From NCBI GenBank assembly GCA_903932425.1, contig CAIZGG010000417.1, positions 1-44,272 of the forward strand: 44,272 bases of DNA. Reading direction: 5' to 3'. The stretch is from an uncultured beta proteobacterium (GTDB lineage Bacteria > Pseudomonadota > Gammaproteobacteria > Burkholderiales > Burkholderiaceae_B). Under the pieces are notes generated by a model. That model ran no database searches, was not told where the DNA came from, and saw only the letters and a program-made list of their open reading frames with translations. Shown here piece after piece: positions 24,400 to 33,400 of this stretch. Position 1 is the first letter of the stretch, and each line of letters starts with the position of its first letter. The position numbers were made by a program, and so were the translations under genes.

Positions 24400-25188
24400 A
24401 TGAGCCAAAAATTTTCAACCCAGTTCGAACCGCTGAAAGGCAAAGTCAGCCCGGAAGAATGGGAAACACGCGTCACGCTTGCTGCCTGCTACCGCTTAAT
24501 GGATAAGTATGGCATGACGGACATGATCTATAACCACATCACCGCGCGCATCCCTGGCACTGAAGATTTGCTAATCAACCTCTATGGCTTACTGTACAAA
24601 GAGATCACCGCTTCAAGTTTGGTGCGTATCACCGTTGAAGGTGAAATCGTGCGCAAGCCCGACACCGACTATGGCATCAATGTTTCAGGCTATGTGATTC
24701 ATGGTTGTATCCACACAGCTCGGCCCGACATCTCGGCCGTTATTCACACCCACACGCGTGCTGGCATGGCAGTCTCGTCAATGAGCTGTGGCCTGCTGCC
24801 AATGACTCAAACCGCGAGCCGCTTCAATAATCATCTGGCTTATCATGACTTTGAAGGCCCGGCAGTCGACTTGGCCGAGCGCGAATTACTGGTTCGCGAT
24901 TTGGGCGATCACAACGCAATGATTTTGCGTAACCACGGCCTATTGACCTGTGGCGCGTCAGTGCCACAAGCGTTTAACCTCATGTATCAACTTGAGATGT
25001 CTTGTCGCGCTCAAGTCGATGCTATGGCTGCAGGGGCGCACTTGAGCCTGCCGAGTAACGAGATTCTTGAAAAATCAGCGCACTTGTATCAGCCAAATGT
25101 GCGTCGCCCCTATGGCGAACTTGAATGGCATGCCATGCTTCGCTTGCTTGAAGCAGAGCCAGGCGGCTTTCCGCATTACGCGTCTTAA
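24400..25188 (+). CDS. Class II aldolase/adducin-family protein
   Basis: A 262-residue class II aldolase/adducin-domain protein. The zinc-ligand motif HTHTRAG (His116, His118) and the distal His in LRNHGLL give the usual three-His metal site. Members are metal-dependent aldolases, epimerases or decarboxylases acting on sugar phosphates or 4-hydroxy-2-oxoacids; the long adducin-like version seen here is common in catabolic clusters with no assigned reaction. A good TAGGAG Shine-Dalgarno precedes the ATG at 24400. It lies between the 2-hydroxyacid dehydrogenase and the amidohydrolase, so it may cleave or decarboxylate an oxoacid intermediate. Confidence 0.88.
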   Translation: MSQKFSTQFEPLKGKVSPEEWETRVTLAACYRLMDKYGMTDMIYNHITARIPGTEDLLINLYGLLYKEITASSLVRITVEGEIVRKPDTDYGINVSGYVIHGCIHTARPDISAVIHTHTRAGMAVSSMSCGLLPMTQTASRFNNHLAYHDFEGPAVDLAERELLVRDLGDHNAMILRNHGLLTCGASVPQAFNLMYQLEMSCRAQVDAMAAGAHLSLPSNEILEKSAHLYQPNVRRPYGELEWHAMLRLLEAEPGGFPHYAS

Positions 25189-25201
25189 TACGTTTAACGC
25201 C

Positions 25202-25245
25202 ATACGTGCGCGTCGGGCACGAGCATTGCGCCCGACCACACGTAT
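25202..25245. terminator. Strong two-part stem-loop after the aldolase gene
   Basis: ATACGTG (25202-25208) pairs with CACGTAT (25239-25245) and, inside it, GTCGGGC (25212-25218) pairs with GCCCGAC (25230-25236), separated by small internal loops and an 11-base loop. All 14 base pairs are exact. It has no T run, so it may be a Rho-assisted terminator or an RNA-stabilising or processing element between two genes of the same direction. Confidence 0.5.
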
Positions 25246-25253
25246 AAGATGCT

Positions 25254-25280
25254 AGCCAGGCTTGAGAGTCTCACCTGGCT
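25254..25280. repeat. Second stem-loop before the amidohydrolase gene
   Basis: AGCCAGG (25254-25260) pairs exactly with CCTGGCT (25274-25280), and the loop contains a smaller TGAG/CTCA pairing (25263-25266 with 25270-25273). It follows the stem-loop at 25202-25245 by 8 bases and lies 30 bases before the amidohydrolase start. Confidence 0.45.
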
Positions 25281-25310
25281 GAACGATGACTTGTCTAGGT
25301 AACAAACTTG

Positions 25311-26201
25311 ATGACCACCACGCTTCAAACAAACTCAAGGGCTCCGTACGGGCTGTCTGGCATTTGCGATTGCCACACGCATGTGTTTCCGCCCCAGGCG
25401 CAGTTTCCATTTTCACCCACGCGGCACTACACCCCTGCTGAGGCCTCAATCGAAGAGCTGCACGCTTTGCATCGTTCAATTGGTGTCGAGCGTGTTGTGA
25501 TTGTGCACCCAAGCCCCTATGCTGCGGATAACAGCTGTTTGCTTTGGGCGCTTCGAACCATTGGCGAAAGTTCGCGCGGCGTGGCCGTGATTAACGACCA
25601 GACCTCACAGGCGGCGCTGACTGAAATGCATCAGGCTGGGGTGCGCGGCACGCGTTTAAATCTTGAGACCGTTGGTCAAAACGACCCAAGCGTTGGCCAA
25701 CAACAGTTGCTGCGCACGGCAAAGCAAGTCGCACCCTTTGGTTGGCATATTCAGATGTACACCAACTTAGGCGTCATTGCCGGCATGCACGACACCATCA
25801 TGCAAGCCGCCACCACTGTCGTCATCGATCATTTTGGCCGTCTCAATGCCGCAGCCGGTTTGCAACAACCGGGCTTTGAGGCCTTGCTCTCTTTGGTGCG
25901 CTCAGGCAAGGTCTACGTCAAACTTTCAGCGGCCTATCGTGTGTCAGAGGCTGTCGATTACGCTGATTTAGACCCGTTTGCGCAGGCGCTGATCGAAGCT
26001 AACCCCGATCGCATGATTTGGGGTACCGACTGGCCTCATCCGTTTCCGCCAAAGGGTCAGATACGCAGGCCTGAGGTCATCGAACACTTTCATCGCGAAG
26101 ATAATCAAGCCGCCCTTGAGCGGGTCGTGCGTTGGGCGGGTAGCCCTGAGCGGGCAAAAAAGATTCTTGTCGATAACCCTGCGCGGCTCTATGATTTTTA
26201 A
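25311..26201 (+). CDS. Amidohydrolase-family TIM-barrel protein (LigI-like)
   Basis: A 296-residue amidohydrolase-superfamily protein resembling 2-pyrone-4,6-dicarboxylate hydrolase (LigI) and related lactonases. The N-terminal CDCHTHVF supplies the H-x-H ligands (His22, His24), a later IDHFGR gives a His on the next strands, and WGTDWPHP near the C-terminus carries the catalytic Asp. LigI opens the pyrone-dicarboxylate ring in the 4,5-cleavage route of protocatechuate; relatives hydrolyse other lactones. The ATG at 25311 was preferred over a TTG one codon before. It is separated from the aldolase gene by two strong stem-loops. Exact substrate unknown. Confidence 0.87.
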   Translation: MTTTLQTNSRAPYGLSGICDCHTHVFPPQAQFPFSPTRHYTPAEASIEELHALHRSIGVERVVIVHPSPYAADNSCLLWALRTIGESSRGVAVINDQTSQAALTEMHQAGVRGTRLNLETVGQNDPSVGQQQLLRTAKQVAPFGWHIQMYTNLGVIAGMHDTIMQAATTVVIDHFGRLNAAAGLQQPGFEALLSLVRSGKVYVKLSAAYRVSEAVDYADLDPFAQALIEANPDRMIWGTDWPHPFPPKGQIRRPEVIEHFHREDNQAALERVVRWAGSPERAKKILVDNPARLYDF

Positions 26202-26321
26202 TCGGTACTGAATCCTCTTGCAGGATCACAACATCTTCAGCACCCTCGCGATGAGGCTCTACGGCCTGAGCGCGAAAGATACCTCGCTTGTCCTCTGGTA
26301 CGACTTTACGATTGAGCAGAT

Positions 26322-27320
26322 ATGAAAAAATTTCATCTTTATCGCACTTACCTCGCCTCGGTGTTGCTTGCCCTTACGACAGCAATGGCAAGCACCTCGC
26401 ATGCTCAAGACAACGCAAACTATCCAAATCGTTCAATCAAAATCATTGTGCCCGTGGCCCCCGGCGGCACGGTCGATATCGTAGCCCGCTCGATCGCCGA
26501 GGCCTTAACAAAGTCTTTAGGGCAACAAGTCATCGTTGAGAACAAACCCGGTGCAAGCAGCTTACTAGGCACCAACCTTGTCGCAAAATCTGCCCCAGAT
26601 GGCTATACCCTTTTGGCACACTCGACAACTTTTGTGACAGCACCGGTCTTATTAAAAAACGCAGGCTACGACCCGTTAAAAGACTTCATCCCCATTACGG
26701 TGACCTGTCAGATCCCAATGGTCTTAGTGATCAATCCAGACAAGATCGCAGCGCGTAATGTTAAAGACTTTATCGCCCTGGCCAAGGCACAACCCAAATT
26801 TTATGCTTACGCCTCGTCGGGTAATGGCTCGACAGGCCACATCGCGGCCGAGTTATTTAGTAGTGCAGCGGGAGTGTCTTACTTGCACGTGCCCTACAAA
26901 GGCAATGCACAATCAATGGTCGACTTATTAGGCGGACAAATCCCGTTTATGTTTGATCAGGTCAGCACGTCGGCACAATATATCTTGACCGGAAAGATCG
27001 CTGCGATCGGCGTAACCAGTAAGACACGGTCAGCAATTTTGCCAGACGTACCCACACTTGATGAGTCAGGCTTAAAAGGTTTTGAAGACTCAACCTTTAA
27101 CGGGCTGTTTGCTCCGGCTGGCACCCCTGCCCCAATCATTAACCGACTGCATAGTGAGATATCGAAAATCTTGCAATCACCCGATTTAGTCAAGCAATTT
27201 ATGGCCAAGGGCGTTGAACTCGGTGCAAGCCAAACACCAGAGCAATTTAAACAGTATCTAACTCAGCAAACCACGCGCTATCAAGAGCTTGCCCGAAGCG
27301 CCAATATTATCGCCGACTGA
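26322..27320 (+). CDS. Bug-family periplasmic solute receptor 5 (TctC-like)
   Basis: A 332-residue Bug receptor. The signal peptide ends near residue 28 (SHA), the mature start includes YPNRSIKIIVPVAPGGTVD, and the loops are KPGASS and APDGYTL. The ATG at 26322 has a GAGCAGAT stretch upstream. It is near the end of the plus-strand catabolic cluster and only 8 bases before a phosphopantetheinyl transferase gene, an unusual neighbour. It may provide uptake for the acid degraded by this cluster; Bug receptor 4 has the same relation to the divergent arm. No TctA/TctB genes are adjacent. Confidence 0.92.
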   Translation: MKKFHLYRTYLASVLLALTTAMASTSHAQDNANYPNRSIKIIVPVAPGGTVDIVARSIAEALTKSLGQQVIVENKPGASSLLGTNLVAKSAPDGYTLLAHSTTFVTAPVLLKNAGYDPLKDFIPITVTCQIPMVLVINPDKIAARNVKDFIALAKAQPKFYAYASSGNGSTGHIAAELFSSAAGVSYLHVPYKGNAQSMVDLLGGQIPFMFDQVSTSAQYILTGKIAAIGVTSKTRSAILPDVPTLDESGLKGFEDSTFNGLFAPAGTPAPIINRLHSEISKILQSPDLVKQFMAKGVELGASQTPEQFKQYLTQQTTRYQELARSANIIAD

Positions 27321-27328
27321 CGATTACT

Positions 27329-28060
27329 GTGGATCGCGAAGAAATCTTGATCTGGTTTATCGAGCCTGAAGCGATTCAGGAGCCCGCTCGATTAAGCCGT
27401 TTTTTACAATGGCTTTCGCCTGAAGAACGCGATCAATACGGGCGCTTTCGCTTTGACAAGCACCGCCATACCTACCTCGTCAGCCACGCTCTATTGCGAG
27501 GCGCATTGAGCTTGATCGCTCAAGTTGAGCCAGCACAGTTTTATTTCAACAAGAATGCTTACGGCAAGCCTTTTCTTGCAGGGCCTCTTCAGCACCAAAA
27601 CTTGTATTTTAATTTATCCCACACAGAAGGCTTGGCGGCTCTCGCGATCTCAACACACACAGAACTGGGTGTGGATGTTGAAAACAAACATCGTCAAGAT
27701 ATGACGCAGGAGTTAGCCGAGCATTTTTTTGCGCCCGAAGAATGCCGTGTGGTGGCAAACATCGGTGACAACGAACGTACTGAAAAAATGCTTGAGTTTT
27801 GGACGCTTAAAGAGTCTTACATTAAGGCCGTTGGAGCGGGGCTTTCTATCCCGCTTGACTCATTCGCCTTTAAGCTCGCAACCGACACTGAACCAGCTTG
27901 CTTGCTCAGACTAGACGCACCTAACTCTGATCGCACCGCTTGGCGCTTTTGGCAAGGCCAACCTACTGAAAATCACCTCATGGCCTTAGCGTTTAAGGCC
28001 CGACCCGGCGAGCCGATCAAAATCTCTGCCCAGCGCGCATCCTGGCTCGCGCGGGCATGA
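27329..28060 (+). CDS. Sfp-type 4'-phosphopantetheinyl transferase
   Basis: A 243-residue Sfp/Gsp-type PPTase, which transfers the phosphopantetheine arm of CoA to a Ser of a carrier protein. The metal-binding GVDVE is at residues 114-118 and FWTLKESYIKAVG at about 157-169; NLSHTEG near 95 is the usual substrate-side motif, so the active site looks complete. The start is a GTG at 27329, with no clear Shine-Dalgarno, 8 bases after the Bug receptor 5 stop, suggesting translational coupling. No carrier protein, polyketide or nonribosomal peptide gene is in the window, so its target is elsewhere or unknown. Reading frame and motifs are strong. Confidence 0.92.
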   Translation: MDREEILIWFIEPEAIQEPARLSRFLQWLSPEERDQYGRFRFDKHRHTYLVSHALLRGALSLIAQVEPAQFYFNKNAYGKPFLAGPLQHQNLYFNLSHTEGLAALAISTHTELGVDVENKHRQDMTQELAEHFFAPEECRVVANIGDNERTEKMLEFWTLKESYIKAVGAGLSIPLDSFAFKLATDTEPACLLRLDAPNSDRTAWRFWQGQPTENHLMALAFKARPGEPIKISAQRASWLARA

Positions 28061-28077
28061 CCTCTACTCTCAAATGA

Positions 28078-28650
28078 TTAGGCAGCCTGAGCATCATCAA
28101 CAGGTGCTGCGGTCGCGTTTTCATTGACTGAAGACGCCTTTTTGCGCGAAAGCTTGCTTTTGCCGACCTCATAGAACTCATTAAACTGCTTTTTGACTTG
28201 TCGCGCTTCGATGTCAAGAATCGTGCCGCCCTGCTCAAAATGTTGTGCAAATACGCGACCGATGGCATAAGTCGACGCACCCGACAGCAGCATCATCGCT
28301 GAACCACCCAAGACAGTGCCCACCACTGGGATAAACTTGACCCAGCTCGCTACGGTGACCGAGCCAAACGCAGGAATCGCACCACCGATTAACGCGCTGA
28401 TCGACCGTTTAGCAGCGCTGGTAGTGTATTCAACACCATAGAGAGAACTCAACTGCTTGATCAAGGCTAACTGAATTGCAGTCACGCCCACAAAATCGAC
28501 CACGGGTATCGGTACGATACCTACACCACCCGAGAGCAACATGCTGTAGTTAATGGCAGATTCAACTTTGGCAAGCAGTAAGGGATCAACGGGCTTAGAT
28601 GTCACTTCAATCGCCTGAACTTCAATATCACTCGAATCGTTAGTAAACAT
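28078..28650 (-). CDS. DUF697-family membrane protein
   Basis: A 190-residue protein with the DUF697 pattern: a hydrophobic segment around LLSGGVGIVPIPVVDFVG (about residues 40-60), a second strongly hydrophobic region covering SWVKFIPVVGTVLGG and beyond (about 105-135), and a charged lysine-rich C-terminal tail. DUF697 domains often sit next to or fused with a Ras-like GTPase (COG3597 type); none is seen here. The ATG at 28650 follows AGGAAA at good spacing; a longer reading frame upstream adds a Cys/Arg-rich extension unlike the family. It is convergent with the PPTase gene, 17 bases apart. Function unknown. Confidence 0.8.
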   Translation of the reverse strand: MFTNDSSDIEVQAIEVTSKPVDPLLLAKVESAINYSMLLSGGVGIVPIPVVDFVGVTAIQLALIKQLSSLYGVEYTTSAAKRSISALIGGAIPAFGSVTVASWVKFIPVVGTVLGGSAMMLLSGASTYAIGRVFAQHFEQGGTILDIEARQVKKQFNEFYEVGKSKLSRKKASSVNENATAAPVDDAQAA

Positions 28651-28884
28651 ACATTTTCCTGTTTTTGGCAGCCTAACGCCCGTAAGCGTTAGGGTTCTTC
28701 GAAGCTCGATACGACATTCTCTGCACTTTTCAGGCAACTAATGCGCCAATTGGCTTAGCCACGAACGATAACATGATTCAATAACGATTCGAATCCGGTC
28801 ATAAAAATTTAATCTTATAGGCCCATTGCTTGGTCATTTAAAAAAGTAATTCTGAGTTTATGTAGGGAAATCACAACCAAGAGC

Positions 28885-29409
28885 TTACCTTTGGTCATGC
28901 GAATGGATCTGCAAGGCCTCTAGAAAGCGAGACACCATGTTGTAAGCGCCAACGGTGGCAGTTAACTCGACCAATAAACGGTCGGTCAATACCGCCTTAA
29001 CTGCTGCAAAGACCTCTGGCGAAACGTGAATCTCTTTAGTCATGGCATCGGTGTACGCCAACACGGCGCGCTGAGTCGCGTCGTAGTTTTTCGACTGCTG
29101 CCAATTATCTAGGTCATCAAGCTGCGCTTGCGAAACACCTTCACGCAGTGCAATCGGCGCATGCTGCTCTGCCTCGTAGGGCGCACCGTTGAGTACGGCA
29201 ATACGCATGATCACCAACTCGCGCAAGCCACCAGGCAAGCTGCTTTGCTGACGAATCGCGGTCAGGTAATTGAGCCAACCGCTGGCAACCGGCGGGCTGT
29301 GCAGCAGCATTTGATAAAGATGCAATACACCGCCGCGCTCAGCGACGATACGGTCAACGAGCGGCTTCGCTTCTGGGTTGGTTAAGTCTGCGTAAGGAAT
29401 ACGTGCCAT
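28885..29409 (-). CDS. Carboxymuconolactone decarboxylase-family protein
   Basis: A 174-residue, mostly alpha-helical CMD/AhpD-like protein. The region around REL-V-I-MRIAVLNGAPYEAEQHAPIAL (about residues 64-90) has the family E-x-x-x-H signature near the active site. The C-x-x-C pair of AhpD-type peroxidase-reductants is absent, so a redox role is unlikely and a decarboxylase or hydrolase-like role is more likely. It lies 44 bases after the 3-hydroxyisobutyrate-dehydrogenase-family gene on the same strand and is probably co-transcribed. The reaction is unknown; such proteins are frequent in aromatic and carboxylate catabolic clusters. Confidence 0.85.
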   Translation of the reverse strand: MARIPYADLTNPEAKPLVDRIVAERGGVLHLYQMLLHSPPVASGWLNYLTAIRQQSSLPGGLRELVIMRIAVLNGAPYEAEQHAPIALREGVSQAQLDDLDNWQQSKNYDATQRAVLAYTDAMTKEIHVSPEVFAAVKAVLTDRLLVELTATVGAYNMVSRFLEALQIHSHDQR

Positions 29410-29453
29410 CTAAAGTCTCTTTTTTGTTAGTAAAGCGGTTATGACAATATTGT

Positions 29454-30344
29454 TCAGTCGGTATAGTTCTTGATCACAGCCGCATCATCTAAACGACCCA
29501 TGCCGTGACTACTTGTTGTCGTAAATTGCAAGAAAGCCGCATGGGCCATCGAGGCGGCAAAGGTCTGCTCGCGCGCCGCATCAAGCACTAACCCAAGGTC
29601 TTTGACAAAGATATCAACGGCCGACGTGACGTCTTCAAACGATTCGGTAATCATTCGATTGCCCCGATCGCCCAGCATCCAGCTTGAGGCCGCGCCGCTT
29701 TTTAAAATTTCAAGCGTCGTGTCTAACGGCAAACCAGCGCGCTTTGCCATCGCCAGGGCTTCACCAGCAGCCGCGATATGTACGCCACATAAAAGTTGAT
29801 TCACAACTTTCATCTGACTGCCCATTCCTTGTTCGGTACCCAGCACAAAAATCTTGCTGCCAAAGGTCTCGAGGATTGGCTTGACTTGCGCGCAGACGGT
29901 TGGTTCGCCTGCAACCATGATCGTCAAAGTGCCATTTGAAGCACCGACCTTGCCACCCGTCACGGGTGCATCCACGAGATGAATCTTCAGCGCGGCGAGC
30001 CGTTGCGCCAAGTCACGCACATACTTGGGCGCCATCGTGCTACAGGTGATCAGCACGGAATCTGGCTTTAACTTGCTGGCTAGGCCATCGCTACCAAATA
30101 ACATCTCTTCAGTTTGCTTGTCGTTGACGACAAAACTGATCACGACGTCACAGTGGTCTGCGATCGACTGTGACGACGCGCCCGCCTGTCCACCGATCGA
30201 TTCAAGCCAGGACAGTGCCTCTGGGTTCACGTCGCGCCCCACAACGCCAAAGCCCTTCTTGAGCAGGTTGGCGGCAACCCCACGGCCCATCACGCCTAGC
30301 CCCACCAGACCGACCGACTGTACCGCTTTAGCTTCTTGACTCAT
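29454..30344 (-). CDS. 3-hydroxyisobutyrate dehydrogenase-family oxidoreductase
   Basis: A 296-residue NAD(P)-dependent beta-hydroxyacid dehydrogenase. The Rossmann motif GLGVMG is at residues 15-20, the substrate motif DAPVTGGKVGA lies near 120-130, and the catalytic Lys is in GSQMKVVNQLL near 170. Members oxidise 3-hydroxyisobutyrate, tartronate semialdehyde, L-threonate or similar acids. The ATG at 30344 was chosen because the longer frame adds 25 residues with no family match before the Rossmann fold; the ribosome site is weak. It is upstream of the CMD-family gene and downstream of the RND pump gene on the same strand with 135 bases between them. Substrate unknown. Confidence 0.9.
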   Translation of the reverse strand: MSQEAKAVQSVGLVGLGVMGRGVAANLLKKGFGVVGRDVNPEALSWLESIGGQAGASSQSIADHCDVVISFVVNDKQTEEMLFGSDGLASKLKPDSVLITCSTMAPKYVRDLAQRLAALKIHLVDAPVTGGKVGASNGTLTIMVAGEPTVCAQVKPILETFGSKIFVLGTEQGMGSQMKVVNQLLCGVHIAAAGEALAMAKRAGLPLDTTLEILKSGAASSWMLGDRGNRMITESFEDVTSAVDIFVKDLGLVLDAAREQTFAASMAHAAFLQFTTTSSHGMGRLDDAAVIKNYTD

Positions 30345-30479
30345 ATGTTTTCTCTGGAAACTTACTGCTTGTGGGTCATCGATCAAGAGGTCGATCTCTA
30401 AGCAATCGACCTCTTTCAAATGATCAAAATATTATTTCAGGATGGATTGACGCCTCGTGATTTTTTACCCCGGCCAACA

Positions 30480-33400
30480 TCAAGCCTTGTCTTCTTTCTT
30501 TGCAAACAGACCTTCAATTTGTACAAAAAAGATCGGCACCAGCGCTACTGCGAGGCAAGTCGAGGCAATCATGCCGCTAAACACGGTGATACCGATCGAT
30601 ACTCGAGCCGCTGCGCCCGCGCCTGAGGCCGTCAGCAAGGGAACGACACCCAAGATAAAGGCAATCGATGTCATCACGATCGGACGAAACCGTTCGTGTG
30701 AGGCCTTAAGCGCAGCATCCACCAAACTCAAGCCTGCATGCTTGGCCTCGAGTGCAACCTCAACGATCAAAATAGCGTTTTTCGAGGCGAGTGCAATCAT
30801 CAACACTAAACCAATCTGCACATAAATATTATTTGCGAGCCCGGTAATAAACAGGGCGACCACTGTACCCACCAACGCCAACGGCACTGCAAGAATGACC
30901 GGGATCGGTGCGACCCAAGATTCGTACTGCGCTGCCAACACAAGGTACACCAGCAAAATCGAAAGTGCGAACACTAAAACAACGGTGCTGCCGACAAGCT
31001 TCTCTTGATAGGACATCGCAGTCCACTCAAAGGTCACTGACTCAGACAGGTTGGTTTTGGCGAGTTTCTCGAGCGCATCAATCACCTGACCAGAACTGTA
31101 GCCAGCGCCACCAGCCCCCAAAATCGCTGCTGTTGGGTACAAGTTGTATTGCGAGGCAATGGCCGGGCCGGTGCTTCCAACGATATCGATAAAGGAGCCC
31201 AGCGGCACCATTTCGCGAGTTTTACTTTTGACATAAAGTCGGCTGATCTGATCAGCTGTCATGCGGCTTTTCCCGTCAGCCTGCATGAAAACTTGGTAAG
31301 TTTGACCGTATTTAAAAAACTGATTCACGTACGACGAACCGATCGAATTTTGCAGCACATCGTAGGCATCGCCAATCGCCACACCCAGGGTCTCAGCACG
31401 CGAGGTATTAAAACTGAGCGTCAATTGCGGCACATTGTTTCGGAAAGGCGTAAAAATCGCAGCAATTTCAGGCAACTGACGCGCAGCAGCCAAAAAGCTT
31501 TCTGTTGCATCTTCAAGCTTTTTGAAATCATTACTACCGTCAGTCAACATCAACTGCATCTGAAAACCACCCGACAGACCCAAGCCCGGAATTGCAGGAG
31601 GCAACAACACCTGAGCCTTCACTTCTTGGATGTCACGTAGCGCGGCATTCATTCCAACATAGATGCTTTTAAGATCCTGGCCTTTACCGCGCGCTTCCCA
31701 AGGTTTCAGAATGACATACATCACACCTGCATTAGATTGTGACGAGTTGTTATTCAGGGCATTGACTCCTCCGATCGATACGATCCGGTCAACGCCTGGA
31801 ACCTTTTCAATGGCGTTAACAACCAGTTGCATACCCAGTTGAGTCCGCTCAAGTGACGAGGCATCGGGCAACTGCGTTGCAACCACCAGGTAGCCCTGAT
31901 CTTCGTTGGGGATGAAGCCCGTAGGCAGCTTAATCAAGCCAATAATCGCACCAATAATCAGCAAACCACCCACAACCGAGGCGGTTTTACGATTGTTCAT
32001 GAGCCCCTGCAAAATGCCTGCATACCAGTTTGATAGTTTTTCAAAATAGCGATCGAAACCAGCAAAAAACCAGTTCTTTTTCTCATCGACTGGTTTGATA
32101 CGAATAAATTGCGCAGCCTGCGTTGGCTTGAGCGTGACCGCGTTGATACCGCTAATCAGCGCAGTCGCTGCAATCACCAGCGCAAACTGTCGATACATCT
32201 GACCGGTAATGCCGGCGATAAACGAAGCGGGCAAAAACACAGCCATCAGCACCAGGGTAATACCAATGATCGGCCCCATCAACTCGGTCATGGCATTAAT
32301 CGCCCCCTCGCGAGGAGTCTGGCCATGCTCAACTTTTTTGGCAACGCCTTCGACCACCACAATAGCGTCGTCAACCACAATACCAATACAGAGCACGATC
32401 GCAAACAGCGTGAGCAGGTTGATCGAAAACCCCATCCCTGCCATACAAGCAAACGCGCCGATCAGCGTTACCGGTACGGTTGTCGCAGGCACCAAGGTTG
32501 CGCGCCAGTCTTGCAAAAACAGCATGATCACGAGCAGCACCAAAATGCCCGCTTCAAACAAGGTGTGATAAACCTCGTTGATTGAGGCTGTTACAAACAT
32601 TGTGGTGTCGAACGGGATTTCCCACTTAATTTCTTTCGGAAAATTCTTTGAGATTTTTTGCATCTCGTCGCGAACGGCCTTTGCAACAGCAATCGCGTTG
32701 GCCGAAGGCAACTGATAAATCGCAATGCCGCCAGCGGGCCGATCGTCTAACCGGAAAAATTGACTGTAGTTTTGGCTACCCATCTCAATACGCGCAACGT
32801 CGCGCAAGCGGGTCATTTCACCCTGCTCATCGACTTTGATCAGAATCTGTCCAAACTGTTCAGGCGTATCCATCGAGCTGGTGACATTCAAGGTCAGTTG
32901 AAAGTCTTGTCCAGTGGGAACGGGCGGCGCACCAAGCTGGCCAGCCGCTAGCATCAAGTTTTGTCGACTAATCGCAGCACTGATGTCAGACGGTGTCAGA
33001 CTACGCATATTGAGCTGCGCGGGGTCGAGCCAGACACGCATGCTGTAGTTGCCTACGCCAAAGACGTTTGCAGCGGCAACACCTGGAATGCGGGCGAGTC
33101 GGTTCTGCATTTGCAAGTTGGCAAAGTTACTCAAGAACAACGCATCGTGTTCAGGGTTGCTTGAAGTCAGCGTCACAAACTGCAAAATTGCAGTTGACTG
33201 CACCTTGGTCGTAACCCCTTGCCGCTGCACCGCCTGCGGCAAGGACGGCAAGGCAATTGCAACCCGATTTTGCACATTGACCTGTGCGATGTTTGGATCG
33301 GTGCCGACTTGAAACGTCACCGTCAAGGTGTAGCGCCCGTCGTTCGTCGAGTCGGACTCCATGTACAGCATGTCTTGCACGCCGTTCACTTGATTCTCGA

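Noticed and set aside
28786-28795. GATTCGAATC resembling a tRNA T-loop
   Set aside because: No complementary T-stem, anticodon arm or acceptor stem can be formed around it on either strand; it is a short palindrome only.
31149-31640. Long plus-strand frames opposite the RND pump gene (also 32109-32585)
   Set aside because: The pump is a well-conserved 1038-residue protein on the other strand; these frames have no family features.
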